This document shows, in pieces, positions 44,498-56,519 of a stretch of 64,000 nt of DNA (position 1 is the stretch's first letter; every line of letters begins with the position of its first letter). Both the position numbers and the translations under genes were made by a program. This stretch comes from Jaltomata sinuosa (Eukaryota > Streptophyta > Magnoliopsida > Solanales > Solanaceae). The stretch covers positions 92,896-156,895 of the forward strand of contig QJPP01007598.1 in NCBI GenBank assembly GCA_003996215.1. The letters run 5' to 3'. The notes below the pieces were generated by a model. It had not been told where the DNA came from. It searched no databases and was given only the letters and a program-made list of their open reading frames with translations.

Positions 44498-44578
44498 ACA
44501 ACTTAGAGGTACTCAAGTTTCATCCCACATTGAACCACAGAAATTGAATCCTATTGTATTAAATTCCATCAAGAAAAT

Positions 44579-45802
44579 ATGGTTTATTCTTCTTCCCATC
44601 TCCCATTGCTATTGTTCACACTAATTCTCCAACTAATTGTAATCCAAAACCATTTGTTTTGCAAAGCTGATCCTATTGATGGTTTCACTCCAGTACCTAT
44701 TAGCCAAAGCAACTTCCAAATTCAAAAGCCTTATGATGTGCCTGTGAATCAAAGGTATTCCTTCATTGATGGAGTTCACAGATTCTGGGTTTTCAAGACT
44801 GACAAACCTCATACTACCACTAGCCAAACAAAACCTCGTAGTGAAATTCGTATAACGGTAAAGTCCAAAAGTGCCAATTTTCAATTACTTGTGGTGTATG
44901 GTTTTCAGTCAGTTGTGGTCGATTATATTATTTTAAGTTACATTAATTATGCATTACATATGCTTTTCTTATATGACTTATTAAGATAAAAATATTTTCA
45001 AGAGATATTTCGAAAGTCTGAGTTGATGAAGAAAGAGATAAACTAAAAGTTTTATTCATGTTCACAAGCCATTATGCGTTGCTAATTATGAAAAGGGGGG
45101 GGGGGGGGGGGGGGGAGATGTTTCATCTAATATTTTAATGATTAACTCCTAACATCTCAATTTATGTGGCATTATTCATATTTTGAGAGTTAAACAAGTT
45201 TTTCTTTGACAGTGATCTTTTCATATGCTTTTTAAACATTTTGAATTGTCAATTATTGTAACTTACAATACTCTTTACGTAGTTTTTAACTATGCAATTT
45301 CAAAATTCATGTTTGAATTCACGGTCAAAATTAAAGAGTTTGACTCTCCAAATCTAAACAGTGTTACATAAATTGAGACAAAAGAAATATTATTTTTAAC
45401 GATTAATTGATTGATTTTATATAGGGGCATGATTATTCATCGGGTGTTTGGCAATTTGAGGCAAATGCATATGTCCCAAGTGGTTCATCTGGTGTGTCAA
45501 TAATGCAAGTATTTGGAGCATCACCATCATCCACAACTTTAATGCTAAGAGTTTACAATGGGAACCTCAATTACTATACAACACCCATTGAATCAAACAT
45601 TTATAATAGATGGTTCAGATTAAATGTGATTCATGATGTTGGTGCAAGTAAATTGAAGGTTTATATTAATGGAGTTCTTAAGCATGAAGCATCAGGAAGA
45701 GGTGGAGACCATCATTATTTCAAATTTGGAGTTTATGCACAGGATAATGAGTCTGATCGTATGGAGTCTCGATGGAGAGGGGTTAAGATTTACAAGAAAT
45801 AA
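44579..45802 (+). CDS. Citrate-binding-protein-like / alginate-lyase-2-domain protein
   Basis: Two exons: 44579-44857 and 45425-45802. The GT-AG intron of 567 bp joins in frame (ATA ACG/GGG CAT), giving 218 residues. Residues 1-30 are a clear signal peptide (LPLLLFTLILQLIVIQ). The mature part has the family motifs GFTPVPISQSNFQIQKPYDV, QRYSFIDGVHRFWVFKTD, RSEIRITGHDYSSGVWQFEA and the C-terminal GVYAQDNESDRMESRWRGVK. It matches the plant citrate-binding-protein group (23-kDa class, vacuole/secretory pathway), which shares a fold with alginate lyase 2. The exact role in this plant is unknown. It has a TATA box and an intact frame, unlike its tandem copy. Confidence 0.85.
45095..45115 (+). repeat. 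Run of 21 G in the intron
   Basis: An uninterrupted G homopolymer inside the citrate-binding gene intron; copy B lacks it. Length is prone to sequencing and replication error. Confidence 0.8.
45146..45388. mobile_element. Stowaway-like MITE in the intron, copy A
   Basis: The ends contain CATCTCAATTTATGTGGCAT and its complement TTACATAAATTGAGACAAAA. The same element sits at the same place in copy B (50118-50382), so it inserted before the locus duplicated. Confidence 0.75.
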
Positions 45803-46651
45803 GCATAATTAATCTTGTTTATGTTACGTTTATAAAAAAAAAAAATGATGTATTAAACAAACAAATCATCATCTTCGTGGCTTTATGAGCATGAGGTTGA
45901 GTTGAGTAAGTTATAAAAATAAATGAAACAAGCTTAATTTGATTAATCTTGCACGTTTTCTTTCACCTATTATGCAGTAATACTTATAAATACCTAACAA
46001 AAAAATAGAATTATTGAAGAGTTGAAGATAGTTTATGCTTCAAAAGAATTTTTGGATATATGTACATTGATATAGAAGAGAAATCGCTAAAATTATAGCC
46101 ACACTCGTTTCTCGAGTCAATAAAAGAGGGAATTGGGGGCTAACTCACTAGGTGAGCTACATGTCTCCCACAGTTGAGATGGAAAGTTCAAACTCATAGC
46201 ATGCCCTTCAGAGACGGATTCGAAATTTGAAAATTAGGGGTATCACACTGTTTTGAACATAGATTTGTTAATTTTTACAAAGTATAAATACGGGAAATAT
46301 TTGGTCCGTTTGATCAATTTATTTGGATTCGATTTAGGTATTCGTTTTTTTTTATTTATATAGATATTAGTTTCTTGACACGTGCGATGCATGTATTTTC
46401 TCAGTGTTTTAGTATATGATTTAAAACAATCACATAAAATTATTGAAATATGTTTTAAATAATACAAAAAAACAAAATAAAGTAAAACATAATAAAATAT
46501 AAATTAGTAAAGCGTAGAAGTTCACTAAGCTAAGTGAACATCATTAGATTTTGAGTTAGTATAATGACCCTCAAGGTCATCTTGTGATTTTTATTTCTTT
46601 TCCCCTCTTTGACCCTTCTCATAGCCTTGGATGGATGATTATGACTTGCGG

Positions 46652-47522
46652 TTTGACTTGGTTTGGTGTTGAAAAAAATCCTCTGATTATAATTGGTTTG
46701 GTTTGGTTTTAATTAAAAAAAGTCAAACCAAACCGAACCAACCCGATATTATATATATACTATTATTAAAAATATTTTATACATAAAAAGTATTTATTGT
46801 GATGTAATTTATAAATATTTCTTCAACTTTTTCATAGTTTTTATATTTCAATATGTTATTTCAAGTTTAAAGTTAGAATTTTAAATGGTTCAATAAGTCT
46901 TTTTACAACCTATAGATAGTAGTAAATCAAATAAAACCCAAATCAATACGAATGTTAACAAAATATTATTCAATCCAACACTAGAAATGACAATCATTTT
47001 AGATATTTATTCTTTAATTTTACATAAATGCATAAATTAATTTGTTTTTCTGTTTAATATTTAGCCATGTAGTTAATACTTATTAGAGTTATTTTAGCAT
47101 GACTTAATACTTTTAAATTATGATTATTTTTATTATGACTTATTAATATGCAATATTTATTCCATGCGATTTCATTATTTTTTTGGTTGAATATTTTATT
47201 GTCATCACTCACTTCATAAATTTCAAATAAAATGAATAAATTTTGTGTTGTTTTTTTAAGAAATACCTTAGATACTTGTATTTTGCTTGGACTAAAGAAA
47301 TATTTGAAGAACAAGTTAATTATATATTTGTATGAAGACTTTATCGGAAAAAACGCGAGAAAATCCAAAAAATCCGAGAAAACCAAAAAAACCCGAAAAA
47401 ACTCGAGGTTGAAAAACCCGACTTTCATTGATTTGGTTTGGTTTATAAATTTAAAAACCCGACACTAATGGTTTGGTTTAGTATTTAAGAAATCCGAACC
47501 AACCCGGTCCATGTACACCCCT
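46652..47522. mobile_element. hAT-like element (871 bp) with 8-bp target duplication
   Basis: The 8-mer ACTTGCGG is directly repeated at 46644-46651 and 47523-47530. The interior near both ends is rich in GGTTTGGTTTGG / CCAAACCAAACC, and the right end reads CCGGTCCATGTACACCCCT. The left end lacks the matching AGGGGTGTACATG, so it is asymmetric or trimmed. Confidence 0.6.
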
Positions 47523-47530
47523 ACTTGCGG

Positions 47531-48040
47531 GGATGGGTAGCACAATTCTCGAGGTGATCAAATGTATTTTGGGAAAGCTTTTTAGTTTTGAAAAGTTTGA
47601 TCATAATCAACATTTAAGGTTGGTGAGGTCGAATTTGAGTTTTGATGATTTCACTCGGTTCGGATGGAGATTTATGATCTAGTTGGAGGTTCGGTACATT
47701 TCTCGAGGTTTTCAGGGGCATTTTGGATTTTTGGTTAGATTTTAAGCTTTCTTAAATTTGGAGTTGACCACGGTCAACATTTGATCAAGATGATCCTGGA
47801 ATGATGATTTGACGATTTCAACAGATCAAAATGTGTTTATGATCGATTTGCACTATTTGTTTGTATTCGGAGAGGGAGGGGAGGGGGGGGGGGGGACCAA
47901 GTTCTTTGGGTTTATTTCTAGACTTGAGCTGTTTATGGAAGTGCTGGTGTTGCTGTGTCTGATGCCTTCGCTAAAGGGAGTCAAAATGTTCAATTGAATT
48001 TTCTTCGCTAAAGATTTGTGTTTATTTTAGGTCATATATT
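47531..48040. other. Repetitive-looking sequence, unassigned
   Basis: GA-rich and TTGACC-containing sequence (GGAGTTGACCACGGTCAACA near 47760, itself a palindrome) and a 13-base G run near 47885. No gene supported. Confidence 0.4.
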
Positions 48041-48171
48041 CCAATCCTAGTGGTGACACTCTAATAATTTTTTGAATTTCTTTATGTGAATTCCTAACTT
48101 TACCACGATATACAATATACAAACACATTCTTAAAATAATAATCTAGAAATTAATATCAATTTGAGACCCA

Positions 48172-48360
48172 TGGTGTTCGATATGAAGGAAAATATTTTT
48201 TAATTTTTATATGTCTGATTGCTTAACTATTTTGAAAAATATTTTCTCTAGGAAAAAACAAGCTTCTTATAAATGATGAAAATAGCTTCTTTAATAAAAG
48301 TAGGAAAAACAAATTGTAATATTTTTCAAGAAAACATTTTTCTTCATACGGAACACACCC
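48172..48360. mobile_element. Short MITE related to the GGGTGTGTTC family
   Basis: Left end GGTGTTCGATATGAAGGAAA, right end TTTCTTCATACGGAACACACC; about 190 bp without the G-rich core of the 43198 element. Confidence 0.7.
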
Positions 48361-48675
48361 TATAACGCATGAAGTCTTACCACCAAAATAGTTTAGACTT
48401 TTTTGACCCTACTCCTCATGAATTCACCTTTTTGCTCCCTTGGTGATTCGAACCCACAATTTTAGAATAATGCTTACCACCTGAGCAACCCCTTTTATCA
48501 AATAATTTAAACTTTAGACCTAAACTCACCAAAATAAGCTAATACTAATAAGGAAAAGTTGCTACCGCCTGAATTAGGCTTCTCCATAAGTCATTTGCCT
48601 ATTTAAGATCATTGAATGTGAAGAAACGTACAAAGCCTAGTGGCAAAGACTAATTAGCATACTCAATCTTATTGC

Positions 48676-49034
48676 CTGTTTGGATAAACTTTTAAAATTA
48701 TAGCTTATTTTGAAAAGTACTTTTAAAAAGAGTATTTTTAGTAAGAAGCAGTTTGTATTTTGTCAATATATATTAAAGAAACATATTTGAACAACAATTA
48801 GTGTTTGACCAAACGTTTTATAAGTGTTTCTAAATGCATTTTGCTCAAAAGAGTACTTTTGAGCAAAAAATACTTTTTTTTAGCTTCTCAAAAACAATTT
48901 CTGCTACTCCCCAGAATCACTTAATTATTTTCTCTCAATAGTTAGGCCAAACACCTCACTTTTTTTAAAATAAATCTTCTCTGGAAAAAATAAACACTTT
49001 TGACCTCCAACAAGCTTGACCAAATGGGCTATTG
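48676..49034. mobile_element. MITE inserted in the promoter of copy B
   Basis: Ends GCCTGTTTGGATAAACTT and ACCAAATGGGC with internal inverted similarity (AAAGTACTTTT, AGTACTTTTGAGC). Copy A has no insertion at the matching place, giving an empty site. The flanks share TATT. Confidence 0.7.
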
Positions 49035-49171
49035 AATCCAAGCCATTCATGTTAATGTCTCAATGATGTTAATTGTAAATGTCATCATCATAAATTTTCT
49101 CAATAAATAAACGTAGGTACTCAAGTTAATTTCATCCCATATTAATCCACAAAAATTGAATCAAGAAAAAC

Positions 49172-50744
49172 ATGGTTTACTCTTCTTCTCATCTTCCATT
49201 GCTATTATTCACTCTTGTCCAACTAATTGTTAACCAAAACCATTTGTTTTGCAAAGCTTTTCCAACTGATGATGGCTTCACTCTCCTACCTCTTAACCAA
49301 AGCAACTTTCAAATTCAGTGCCTGTGAATCAAAGGTATTCCTTCATCGATGGAGTTCACAAATTCTTGGTTTTCAAAACTGACAAACCTTATATTCCCAA
49401 TAGCCAAACAAAACCCCGTTGTGGAATTCGTATAAAGCTAAAGTTCAAAGAAAAATTCATCAATTTCTAATTACTTGTGTATCAGTTTCAAGTTAGTTGC
49501 AGTCTGGTTATATTGTTTTAAGTTACATTATTATGCACTATATATGTATATATATGTTTTTCTAATATGACTAATTAAGATAAAAGTAATATTGTCAAGA
49601 GATAGCTCGAAAGGTCTGAGTAAATGTTTTCTTTCTTTCATGAAACGTCATCATAACACATAATTATGACGGTATCAGATTATGCTACTCATACAAAATA
49701 GTTAGATCATATCCTAATGGTATTGTTTTAGACATAAACTCACTTTCGCTGCATGAGACATCATCATAGAGCACATAGTTAATATTATGTTCAATTCATG
49801 GTTTGATTTTGCCTTACTCAATTAGATATTCATGTGTCTCGTGTGTACATAACGATTTCTGACTCCATTTTGTCAGCTATATCGATTACTGTACACACAA
49901 AACACATGAATATCAATCGAAATCAGACCATTGGGACATATAACCCTTGGTTCACATGAATTTTTGACCGATCTGATCAGAATGTACTTTCAATAATTCC
50001 TTCAAAGGATTAATATACATAAGTTTATTTTATGCCAGTCGCCAACTTACTACTATAACTTTCACATTTATTCATGTTCGTAAGTATGCGTCACTAAGAA
50101 AAAAATAAGGGGACTTTCTCTCCGATTAGTCTTAATTTATGTGGCATAATTCATATTTTGAGAGTCAAACAAGTTTTTCTTCGACTATGATCTTTTCATA
50201 TATGTTTCTTCAAATATTTCGCATTGTCAATTATTGTGACTTGTAACTCTTTTTCCATAGTTTTTAACTATGTAAATTTTATTTTAAAAAATTTAAAGAT
50301 ACCATGTCCGAATTTACTGTCAAAATTAAACAGTTTGACTCTTAAAATAAAAATAATGCCACATAAATTGAGACAAAAAGAGTATTATTTTTAATGATTG
50401 ACTGATTTATTAATGTTATATAGGGGTATGATTATTCATCGGGTGTTTGGAAATTTGAGGCAAATGTCTATGTCCCAAGTGATACATCTGGTGTATCAAT
50501 AATGCAAGTAGTTGGAGCATCACCACCAATTGAATCTTACATTTACAATAGATGGTTCAGAATAAATGCGATTCATGATGTTGGTGCAAGTAAATTGAAG
50601 GTTTATATTAATGGAGTTCTTAAGCATGAAACATCAGAAAGAGGTGGAGACAATCATTATTTCAGATTTGGAGTTTATGCACAGGATAATGCGTCTGATC
50701 GAATGGAGTCTCGCTGGAGAGAGGTTAAGCTTTACAAGAAATAA
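49172..50744 (+). pseudogene. Dead tandem copy of the citrate-binding-protein-like gene
   Basis: Exon 1 starts at the same ATG context (MVYSSSHLPLLLFT) but has lost 13 bp relative to copy A after the Q-I-Q codons, which brings in a stop at 49325-49327. The exon 1 donor GT is changed (ATAACG/GTAAAG in copy A, ATAAAGCTAAAG here). Exon 2 (from about 50427, GGGTATGATTATTCATCGG) has lost 19 codons in frame between GASP and IES; otherwise it stays open to the same stop. The TATA box is altered and a MITE sits upstream. Three independent defects make function very unlikely. Confidence 0.9.
50118..50382. mobile_element. Stowaway-like MITE in the intron, copy B
   Basis: Counterpart of 45146-45388 with clearer ends (CTTAATTTATGTGGCATAAT and ATGCCACATAAATTGAGAC). 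Same position relative to exon 2. Confidence 0.8.
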
Positions 50745-51117
50745 GCATACTTAATTTTGTTTATGGAATCTCGTTTGATTAAAAATATATAGTATATGAT
50801 GTTTAGACAAATAAATTATCATCTTCGTAGCTTTATGAGCATGAGGGTAGACTTGAGTAAGTTAAAAATAAATGAAACAAGCTTTAATTAATCTTGCATC
50901 TTATTGGAACTATTGAAGAGGTGAAGATAGTCTGCTTCAAAAAAAAACTTTTTGGATAAATCAAATTTATTAAAGAATTATATATTGATACAAAATAAAA
51001 ATAGTTAAAATTATAGCCAGACTCGTATCTTGTATCTCAAGTCAATACAAGAGAAAATTAAGGGCTAACTCACTAGGTGAACTCGGAACTTCCCTGTTGA
51101 AATGAAGAGTTAAAACT

Positions 51118-51754
51118 AGGGGTGGACATAGTATGGTACGGTACGGTATTTAAAATTTCGGTTCGGTAATTTTGGTATTCGATTTTTAATAATACAATAC
51201 CATTACCATACCAAACTAGTTCGGTATGGTTCGGTATTTAAAAGTTCGGTTTCGCTATCTTGCGGTATGGTAAATCGGTAACCATAGTTTGTTCAACTTC
51301 GACTAATATATACTTGTACAATAGTAGAGAATTATGACTTCGACTTTTCAAAAAATGTCTCACTTATATAATATCAACACATTACATATGTTGAAATATA
51401 TATTCAAAAAGAAGGTATAACCAACTCCCTTTGTTAATCAATTATACAACAAAATATTTCAATCATGATTAAGTAGTCAAAGTTCCAATGTCTAAATATT
51501 TAGTTTTATACTAATATTAGGTTGTATATTTGCTAGTATTTTAATAATATATAAATTATTTATGCAATTATATACTTCGGTATGGTATTCGGTATTTCGG
51601 TATATTGTTTATAAATACCGAATACCATACCAAATATCAAAAAAATTAAAATGCATATCATATACCATACCAAATACCATAATATCCAAACCACGGTATC
51701 AAAAATTTCAATTCGGTATGATAATTCGGTATATACCATACCATGCCCACCCCT
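51118..51754. mobile_element. hAT-like MITE (637 bp) rich in GGTATGG/CCATACC
   Basis: Ends AGGGGTGGACATAGTATGG and CCATACCATGCCCACCCCT. The interior is full of TTCGGTATGG and its complement. The flanks GTTAAAACT and GTTGAAACT derive from one target site, seen unoccupied in copy A as GTTCAAACT near 46188. Confidence 0.85.
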
Positions 51755-52195
51755 TGTTGAAACTCATATCATGCCCTTTCCCTTTACCCTCCCTTGTGTA
51801 ATAGGAAAAAGTTTTTTTTTTTTTTAAAAGAAAAGGTAATACAAGAACTTTTAACATAGAAGCCTCACGTTTTCATACAATTAATATTGTTTCTATCCTA
51901 TATATTGACCGTTGACCGTCTTAAAGAGAAATGTTAATTAATTTATTGTGTCAATGTCAATATAAATATAACAAAAATTCTCATTTGATTATAGACAGAT
52001 AAAAATTCACATGTTTTTTTTTGGTCCAAATGTTGATTTACATCCTATATGTAAATTATATAGTAACACAATTCTCATTCTATTAGACAAATAAAGTCCA
52101 CTTGTTCCTTTACATTCTTTATGTAGTATTATTTAACACAACTTATTTCATTGTGTTGGACAAATGAATTAATGAAAGTCCTGATGGGGAAAGTA

Positions 52196-52400
52196 GAGCC
52201 CGTTTGGATCGATTTATTTTAAGTGTTTTTAAATTAATATAACTTTTAAATATTTTTAGACTGTTTGGGTAAAATAATAAAAAATATTTTTAAGCGCTTT
52301 TGAAGCTAAAAGACAAAAATAAGCCAAAATTTATAAGTTAGAATTCTTAACTTATGACTTTTAACTTATAAGCCAAAAGCTATAAGCTCATTCAAGCACC
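52196..52400. mobile_element. MITE-like piece with one AGCCCGTTTGGAT end
   Basis: The left end AGCCCGTTTGGATCGATTTA matches the family at 19943. A convincing right terminal repeat is missing; the sequence fades near CTTATAAGCCAAAAGC. Probably truncated. Confidence 0.5.
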
Positions 52401-53240
52401 CACAAAATACTAAACAATGCACGATAAAGAAGTAGCGGAAAAATATTAAAGTCTAATTTTTTTCAATTTATTTGAATTGAGGAATGAAGAACTTATTTTT
52501 GACAGGGATGGCTATCTCTTCTATAAATGGAGCTATTCAAAATCCTCATTTTGTACATCAATCTCAGAGAGACATATCTTTGTGTTAAAGAGTAATGTGA
52601 GATATTCACAGATAGCGTAAGTTGTGAGAAAAAAATGAGAATGTGAGCGATGTTATAGTGGTGTGAAAAAAAAAAATTAAAAAAAATAATCTTTTGAGTG
52701 TGTAGGCTAGTAGGTAGGAGTGTTTTTCCTTATTGTCCCGACTAGTAATCGTAGTGTTACTCTTCTTAACCCGAGATTCTTTTCCTTATTCAGAAGAGAA
52801 AATTATATTTGGCAATTTCTTAATTTTAACTTTTCACACGGTATATTTAAGATCACAAAAATTAAAGGATATTTGACATTTTACATATATTTAATTTAAG
52901 AACCCAAGATTCAAAAAAATTTAAATTTAACTTGAGGGTGTATTTTAAATTTGAAAAATAATTTATACCTTCTTTTCCAACTTATTCTTTATTTTTGAAG
53001 TTATATTTAAGTAAATTTAAGCATAAATATTATTTCAAATATTTTTTGTAAGAAGTATAACCAAACACAACTCTATTTTTAATTTCATAAATTTCTAACA
53101 AAATGGAAAATATATAAAATCTACGGCCAAACACCTATTTAATGACAATTTTATATAGGTGTAAGTTTTAAAATTAATTTTATAACCACACAAATATTAT
53201 GATATATATTTAAGACTAAACTTTTAACTTTTGTCTTAGA
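52401..53240. other. AT-rich intergenic DNA; possible LTR-like scrap near 52510-52650
   Basis: TCTATAAATGGAGCTATTC, then ATATTCACAGATAGCGTAAG, resembles a Copia LTR promoter region, but no LTR ends are seen. The rest is low-complexity. Confidence 0.3.
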
Positions 53241-53689
53241 ATTAGTGTAGAGCCAAGTGTAGTGTGGTGTACTAGTAGGCACTTCTAGGCCCCTTCCCTG
53301 CTACTGGATCACTCCAGTGCTTCGGGTATTACGGACCCGCTTCATCCTCCTGACTCCTTTCACTTCTCCCAGGACCAACTCTACAATTTTAAGTGCCATA
53401 TCTTTCAAAATCGACAAAATCGTCGTAGAAATTTCTACTTTTCAATAGAGCGGAGGCAAATTGATCAACGAGGGAGAAAGAGAATCATACAAGGTGCTAT
53501 AGAAGAAAATATTTTTCATGTTTGATTGGTCAAAATTTTTTAAAATAGTTTTTCTTGAGGAAAATGACTTTTCTAATGGAAGTAGGAAAAATCAAATTTC
53601 ACAAGTATCATTTCACAATGATTGTGTCCTCCCCATCCTCCAATATACCTCAGATCTCTTGTGCATAAAAATGAAGGTCTCTTATAAAA

Positions 53690-54010
53690 AAGGGTGTAAA
53701 CTAAAAATAAGAAATTTGATTAAATTTTATGAGATACGGTATAGATCAAAATGGGACACCAAAAGAATTGATTGGTGAGCCGTATGAGGTAAGAAATTCT
53801 CAAGTGTGGTTCTAAGGGAAGGAATTGAACTACCTATTTAGGGCGGGGAAAACAAGTCATTCAATAGGGAGATTCTAAAATTGCAGAGACTTGATTCGAT
53901 CAAGCCGCTGAGTATTGAAAACAGGCTATAGCACTTACTCCCAGTAATTATGTTGAAGCGCATAATTAATTGAAGATCGCGAGACATTTCAATAAAAGAA
54001 GACCCCATTT
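53690..54010 (+). pseudogene. ycf3: Plastid ycf3 fragment: end of a group II intron plus exon 3
   Basis: 53740-53830 contains a group II intron domain V-like sequence (GAGCCGTATGAGGTAAGAAA, then TCTCAAGTGTGGTTC). It is followed by the last ycf3 exon, translating as DQAAEY-KQAIALTP-NY-EAHN with several Trp codons (TGG) changed to TGA or TAA. Ycf3 is the plastid photosystem I assembly factor. The stop codons and position show a nuclear copy of plastid DNA that is long dead. Segments on both sides (53250-53400 and 54160-54450) look organelle-like but were not identified. Confidence 0.85.
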
Positions 54011-54668
54011 ATTTATAATCTTAGTCTATTTTCTTATTTATAATTTAAATATTTCTTATAATTAATTATTTTTTAGACCATCAGATCAATTAACTAAACA
54101 TCAGGTCATTCCTTTGCTTTTAGAAGACCCGATCACATAAGTCAAAAAACCAAATCTCTCACTAGTGGCACTCATTGCTCTTAGCTGCTTTTTTCGCGTC
54201 ACCTGATATGACAAGCGGACCTGAAAGATCGAAAAAGAACTGTTTAAAAGTCTCTTGCAAGACTTTTTCAAAAGAAAGACCGGGCCATGGACTGGACGAT
54301 AGAAGGTAACCGTGATATATTGAGAGATTTTAGAATCTTAATTCAAATTAGATTAGTATAAGAATGTGGAATAAGAGGCGGACCTCGGTAGGACGGGGAG
54401 ACAAAGATAAGGATGGTGGACACAGTCAGCCCTGTAGGTGAAGGTACACGAAAATCACACACATATTTGTTTTGAATCTATATCTTCTATATCATGCATT
54501 CACAATTTTCTTTTGCTTATATATGTTTGTGTAAATATATTTTCCTAGAAATAATATGTATATATAACCACGATTGAAGCTACAGGGATATAAAAGGTTC
54601 ATTGAATGCTCTTCGCTAAGAAATTGTATTGTGTAAATAAAATAAAAATATTTTTTTAATATTATATA

Positions 54669-54915
54669 TGTTATAAATCCACTGAATATGGATGTCCCTT
54701 CCGTAACTTTTTTGCAATTCACGTACTAAATGAATGAACTCATTTATGTCTTGTAATTTGAGAAGATTTCTTGTAACCTATAAATAGTAGACTATTCTAT
54801 TATGAAAGATACACTACAATACAGAAGAAAGAAATAAGAATGACATTCTCTCTCATATCTATTGTCTCAATATCTTGCTTTATATTATTCTATATATTGC
54901 TCGTATTTTACAACA
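54669..54915 (+). repeat. 5' LTR of the Copia element
   Basis: TGTTATAAATCC...TTACAACA, 247 bp, with TATA box CTATAAATAG at 54779. By eye it differs from the 3' LTR at seven positions, all transitions, plus one T-run length change. Confidence 0.92.
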
Positions 54916-56519
54916 CGCTATCAGCACAAAACTCTAATCAACTGAGAAAGTTTTCGGTATGATTTTTTTATTTTATGTTATGACAACAAGCGAGAGGTAT
55001 TCTTTTCAAATGATTTACTTTAATTTAAATAAATATATATTTATGGTTACATTCTACTACATGTCAATTTTGAACTTAATTAAATCTTGAATTCTCAAGA
55101 CATAAGCATGAAGCAATACTAATAATAATGACTTTTATAGTACCTATATATGCCAGATCAATTATTTTCTAGATTGATTCAACCACCAAAGGCTTGCTAA
55201 TCAGTCTCGGTGAAAGCAAGCTAGAATATTAAGGATTATGGTAAGTTCAATTTTCTTCCTAAGAATAGTTCATACTTATCTTTATGATAATAGCTAATAA
55301 AAAAGGTCCCCTTAAAACTTATTATATAATCAAGAATTATAACGTGAGAGATAATCTATTAGGACTTGGAATAACTAATTAATGAAATGAAAGTTCAAAA
55401 TTATTAATGAACTCTTTAATTCAATAGAATGATGGTTTTCAATTTTTTATTTTTGATTTGTGAAATTTGATATAGCTCAATTATATTTAGTCTTATAATT
55501 ATAATCATGTCTATCGTTAAATAATCTCACTTCAATTCACTATTGTGTGTTTGAATATATGTGGTACAATATAAAAGAAGAATACTATCATTCATATTTA
55601 ACATTAATTGTTTGATTATTTATTAAATGACAATGCTATTTTACAAGTACACTGTCTTTCATACTAAGAGAATGATGATGATCATATTATTTAGATATCA
55701 ACATTAGTTGTATCTTTATTAAATGTTAAGAGTTATAATACGGAATACATATCTGTTTCATTAGTGTGTGAATTAAAAAAATATATTTTGCACATAACAT
55801 CCTTTCTACAAGATTTATAATAAGCAAAAATGACTCATTACATAATAATCACATTTGTATAATATGTGTATTAATTTTTTTAGTGTTTATTGTTCCTGCA
55901 CATTAATTCTGACATACTTGTATCAATCAGAAAAAAAAGGATGTGTTTCTCCATTTTATTTTGATAATCTAGTGGTTAATATTAAATTTAAAAAGGATTA
56001 ATATTTGTCAAAAATGTCTATGCTTACACCGTATGAAATATGACTTTGTCCAAATAGATGTTTATACTTCTAATTGTAGTAATGTGTAATTTGATATGGA
56101 TCATATATTGTTTTCATGTTTCTAAAAGTAAAAATTCTGCATAGTTCTATTTTGTGCTAATTGACTCATATAATTTGATCAGAAATTACACATTGTAATT
56201 AAATAAATAAACGACGTAGACATGACTTGGTATTATTTAATATATGATCTTTGTGAAGATATTATAACTTTATACATTATTTATACACGGGTGCACACCA
56301 TTTAATTTTATGCTCACAATAATTATGATACATGATATTTGTATTGTGTTATGAAATCTATATTGATGTCTAATATTTGACTAATTCTACATTTAATACT
56401 TATCAAATAAAAAAAGAAGATATAATAGCATAATAATTTATGCTTATACCTATTATAAAGTGGTAATATTCTTATAAGGCTTGAGGGTGAGCTTTATTGT
56501 ACTTTGAATAATTATGTTA

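Larger units (their letters stand above)
44234..46210 (+). repeat. Tandem segmental duplication, copy A (intact citrate-binding gene)
   Basis: Shared with copy B (about 48540-51117): promoter-distal flank (GAATTAGGCTTCTC, GAATGTGAAGAAACGTACAA), gene, intron MITE, and downstream flank (GGGCTAACTCACTAGGTGA). A further piece of the upstream flank recurs near 62230-62460. Confidence 0.85.
48540..51117 (+). repeat. Tandem segmental duplication, copy B (dead gene copy)
   Basis: Counterpart of 44234-46210, about 4.3-4.6 kb downstream in the same orientation. It has gained a MITE in the promoter (48676-49034) and is cut on the right by a hAT MITE at 51118. Confidence 0.85.

Noticed and set aside
45095..45115. 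The 21-G run as a functional quadruplex element
   Set aside because: A pure homopolymer in an intron, absent in the tandem copy and likely unstable or an assembly artefact. Recorded only as a repeat.
47054..47428. 124-codon minus-strand frame
   Set aside because: Its Phe/Lys-rich translation comes from AT-rich and AAACCC-repeat DNA inside the hAT-like element; no family match.
52500..52680. Complete Copia LTR
   Set aside because: It has a TATA-like TCTATAAATGG and LTR-like downstream sequence, but no terminal TG/CA pair, primer site or second copy.
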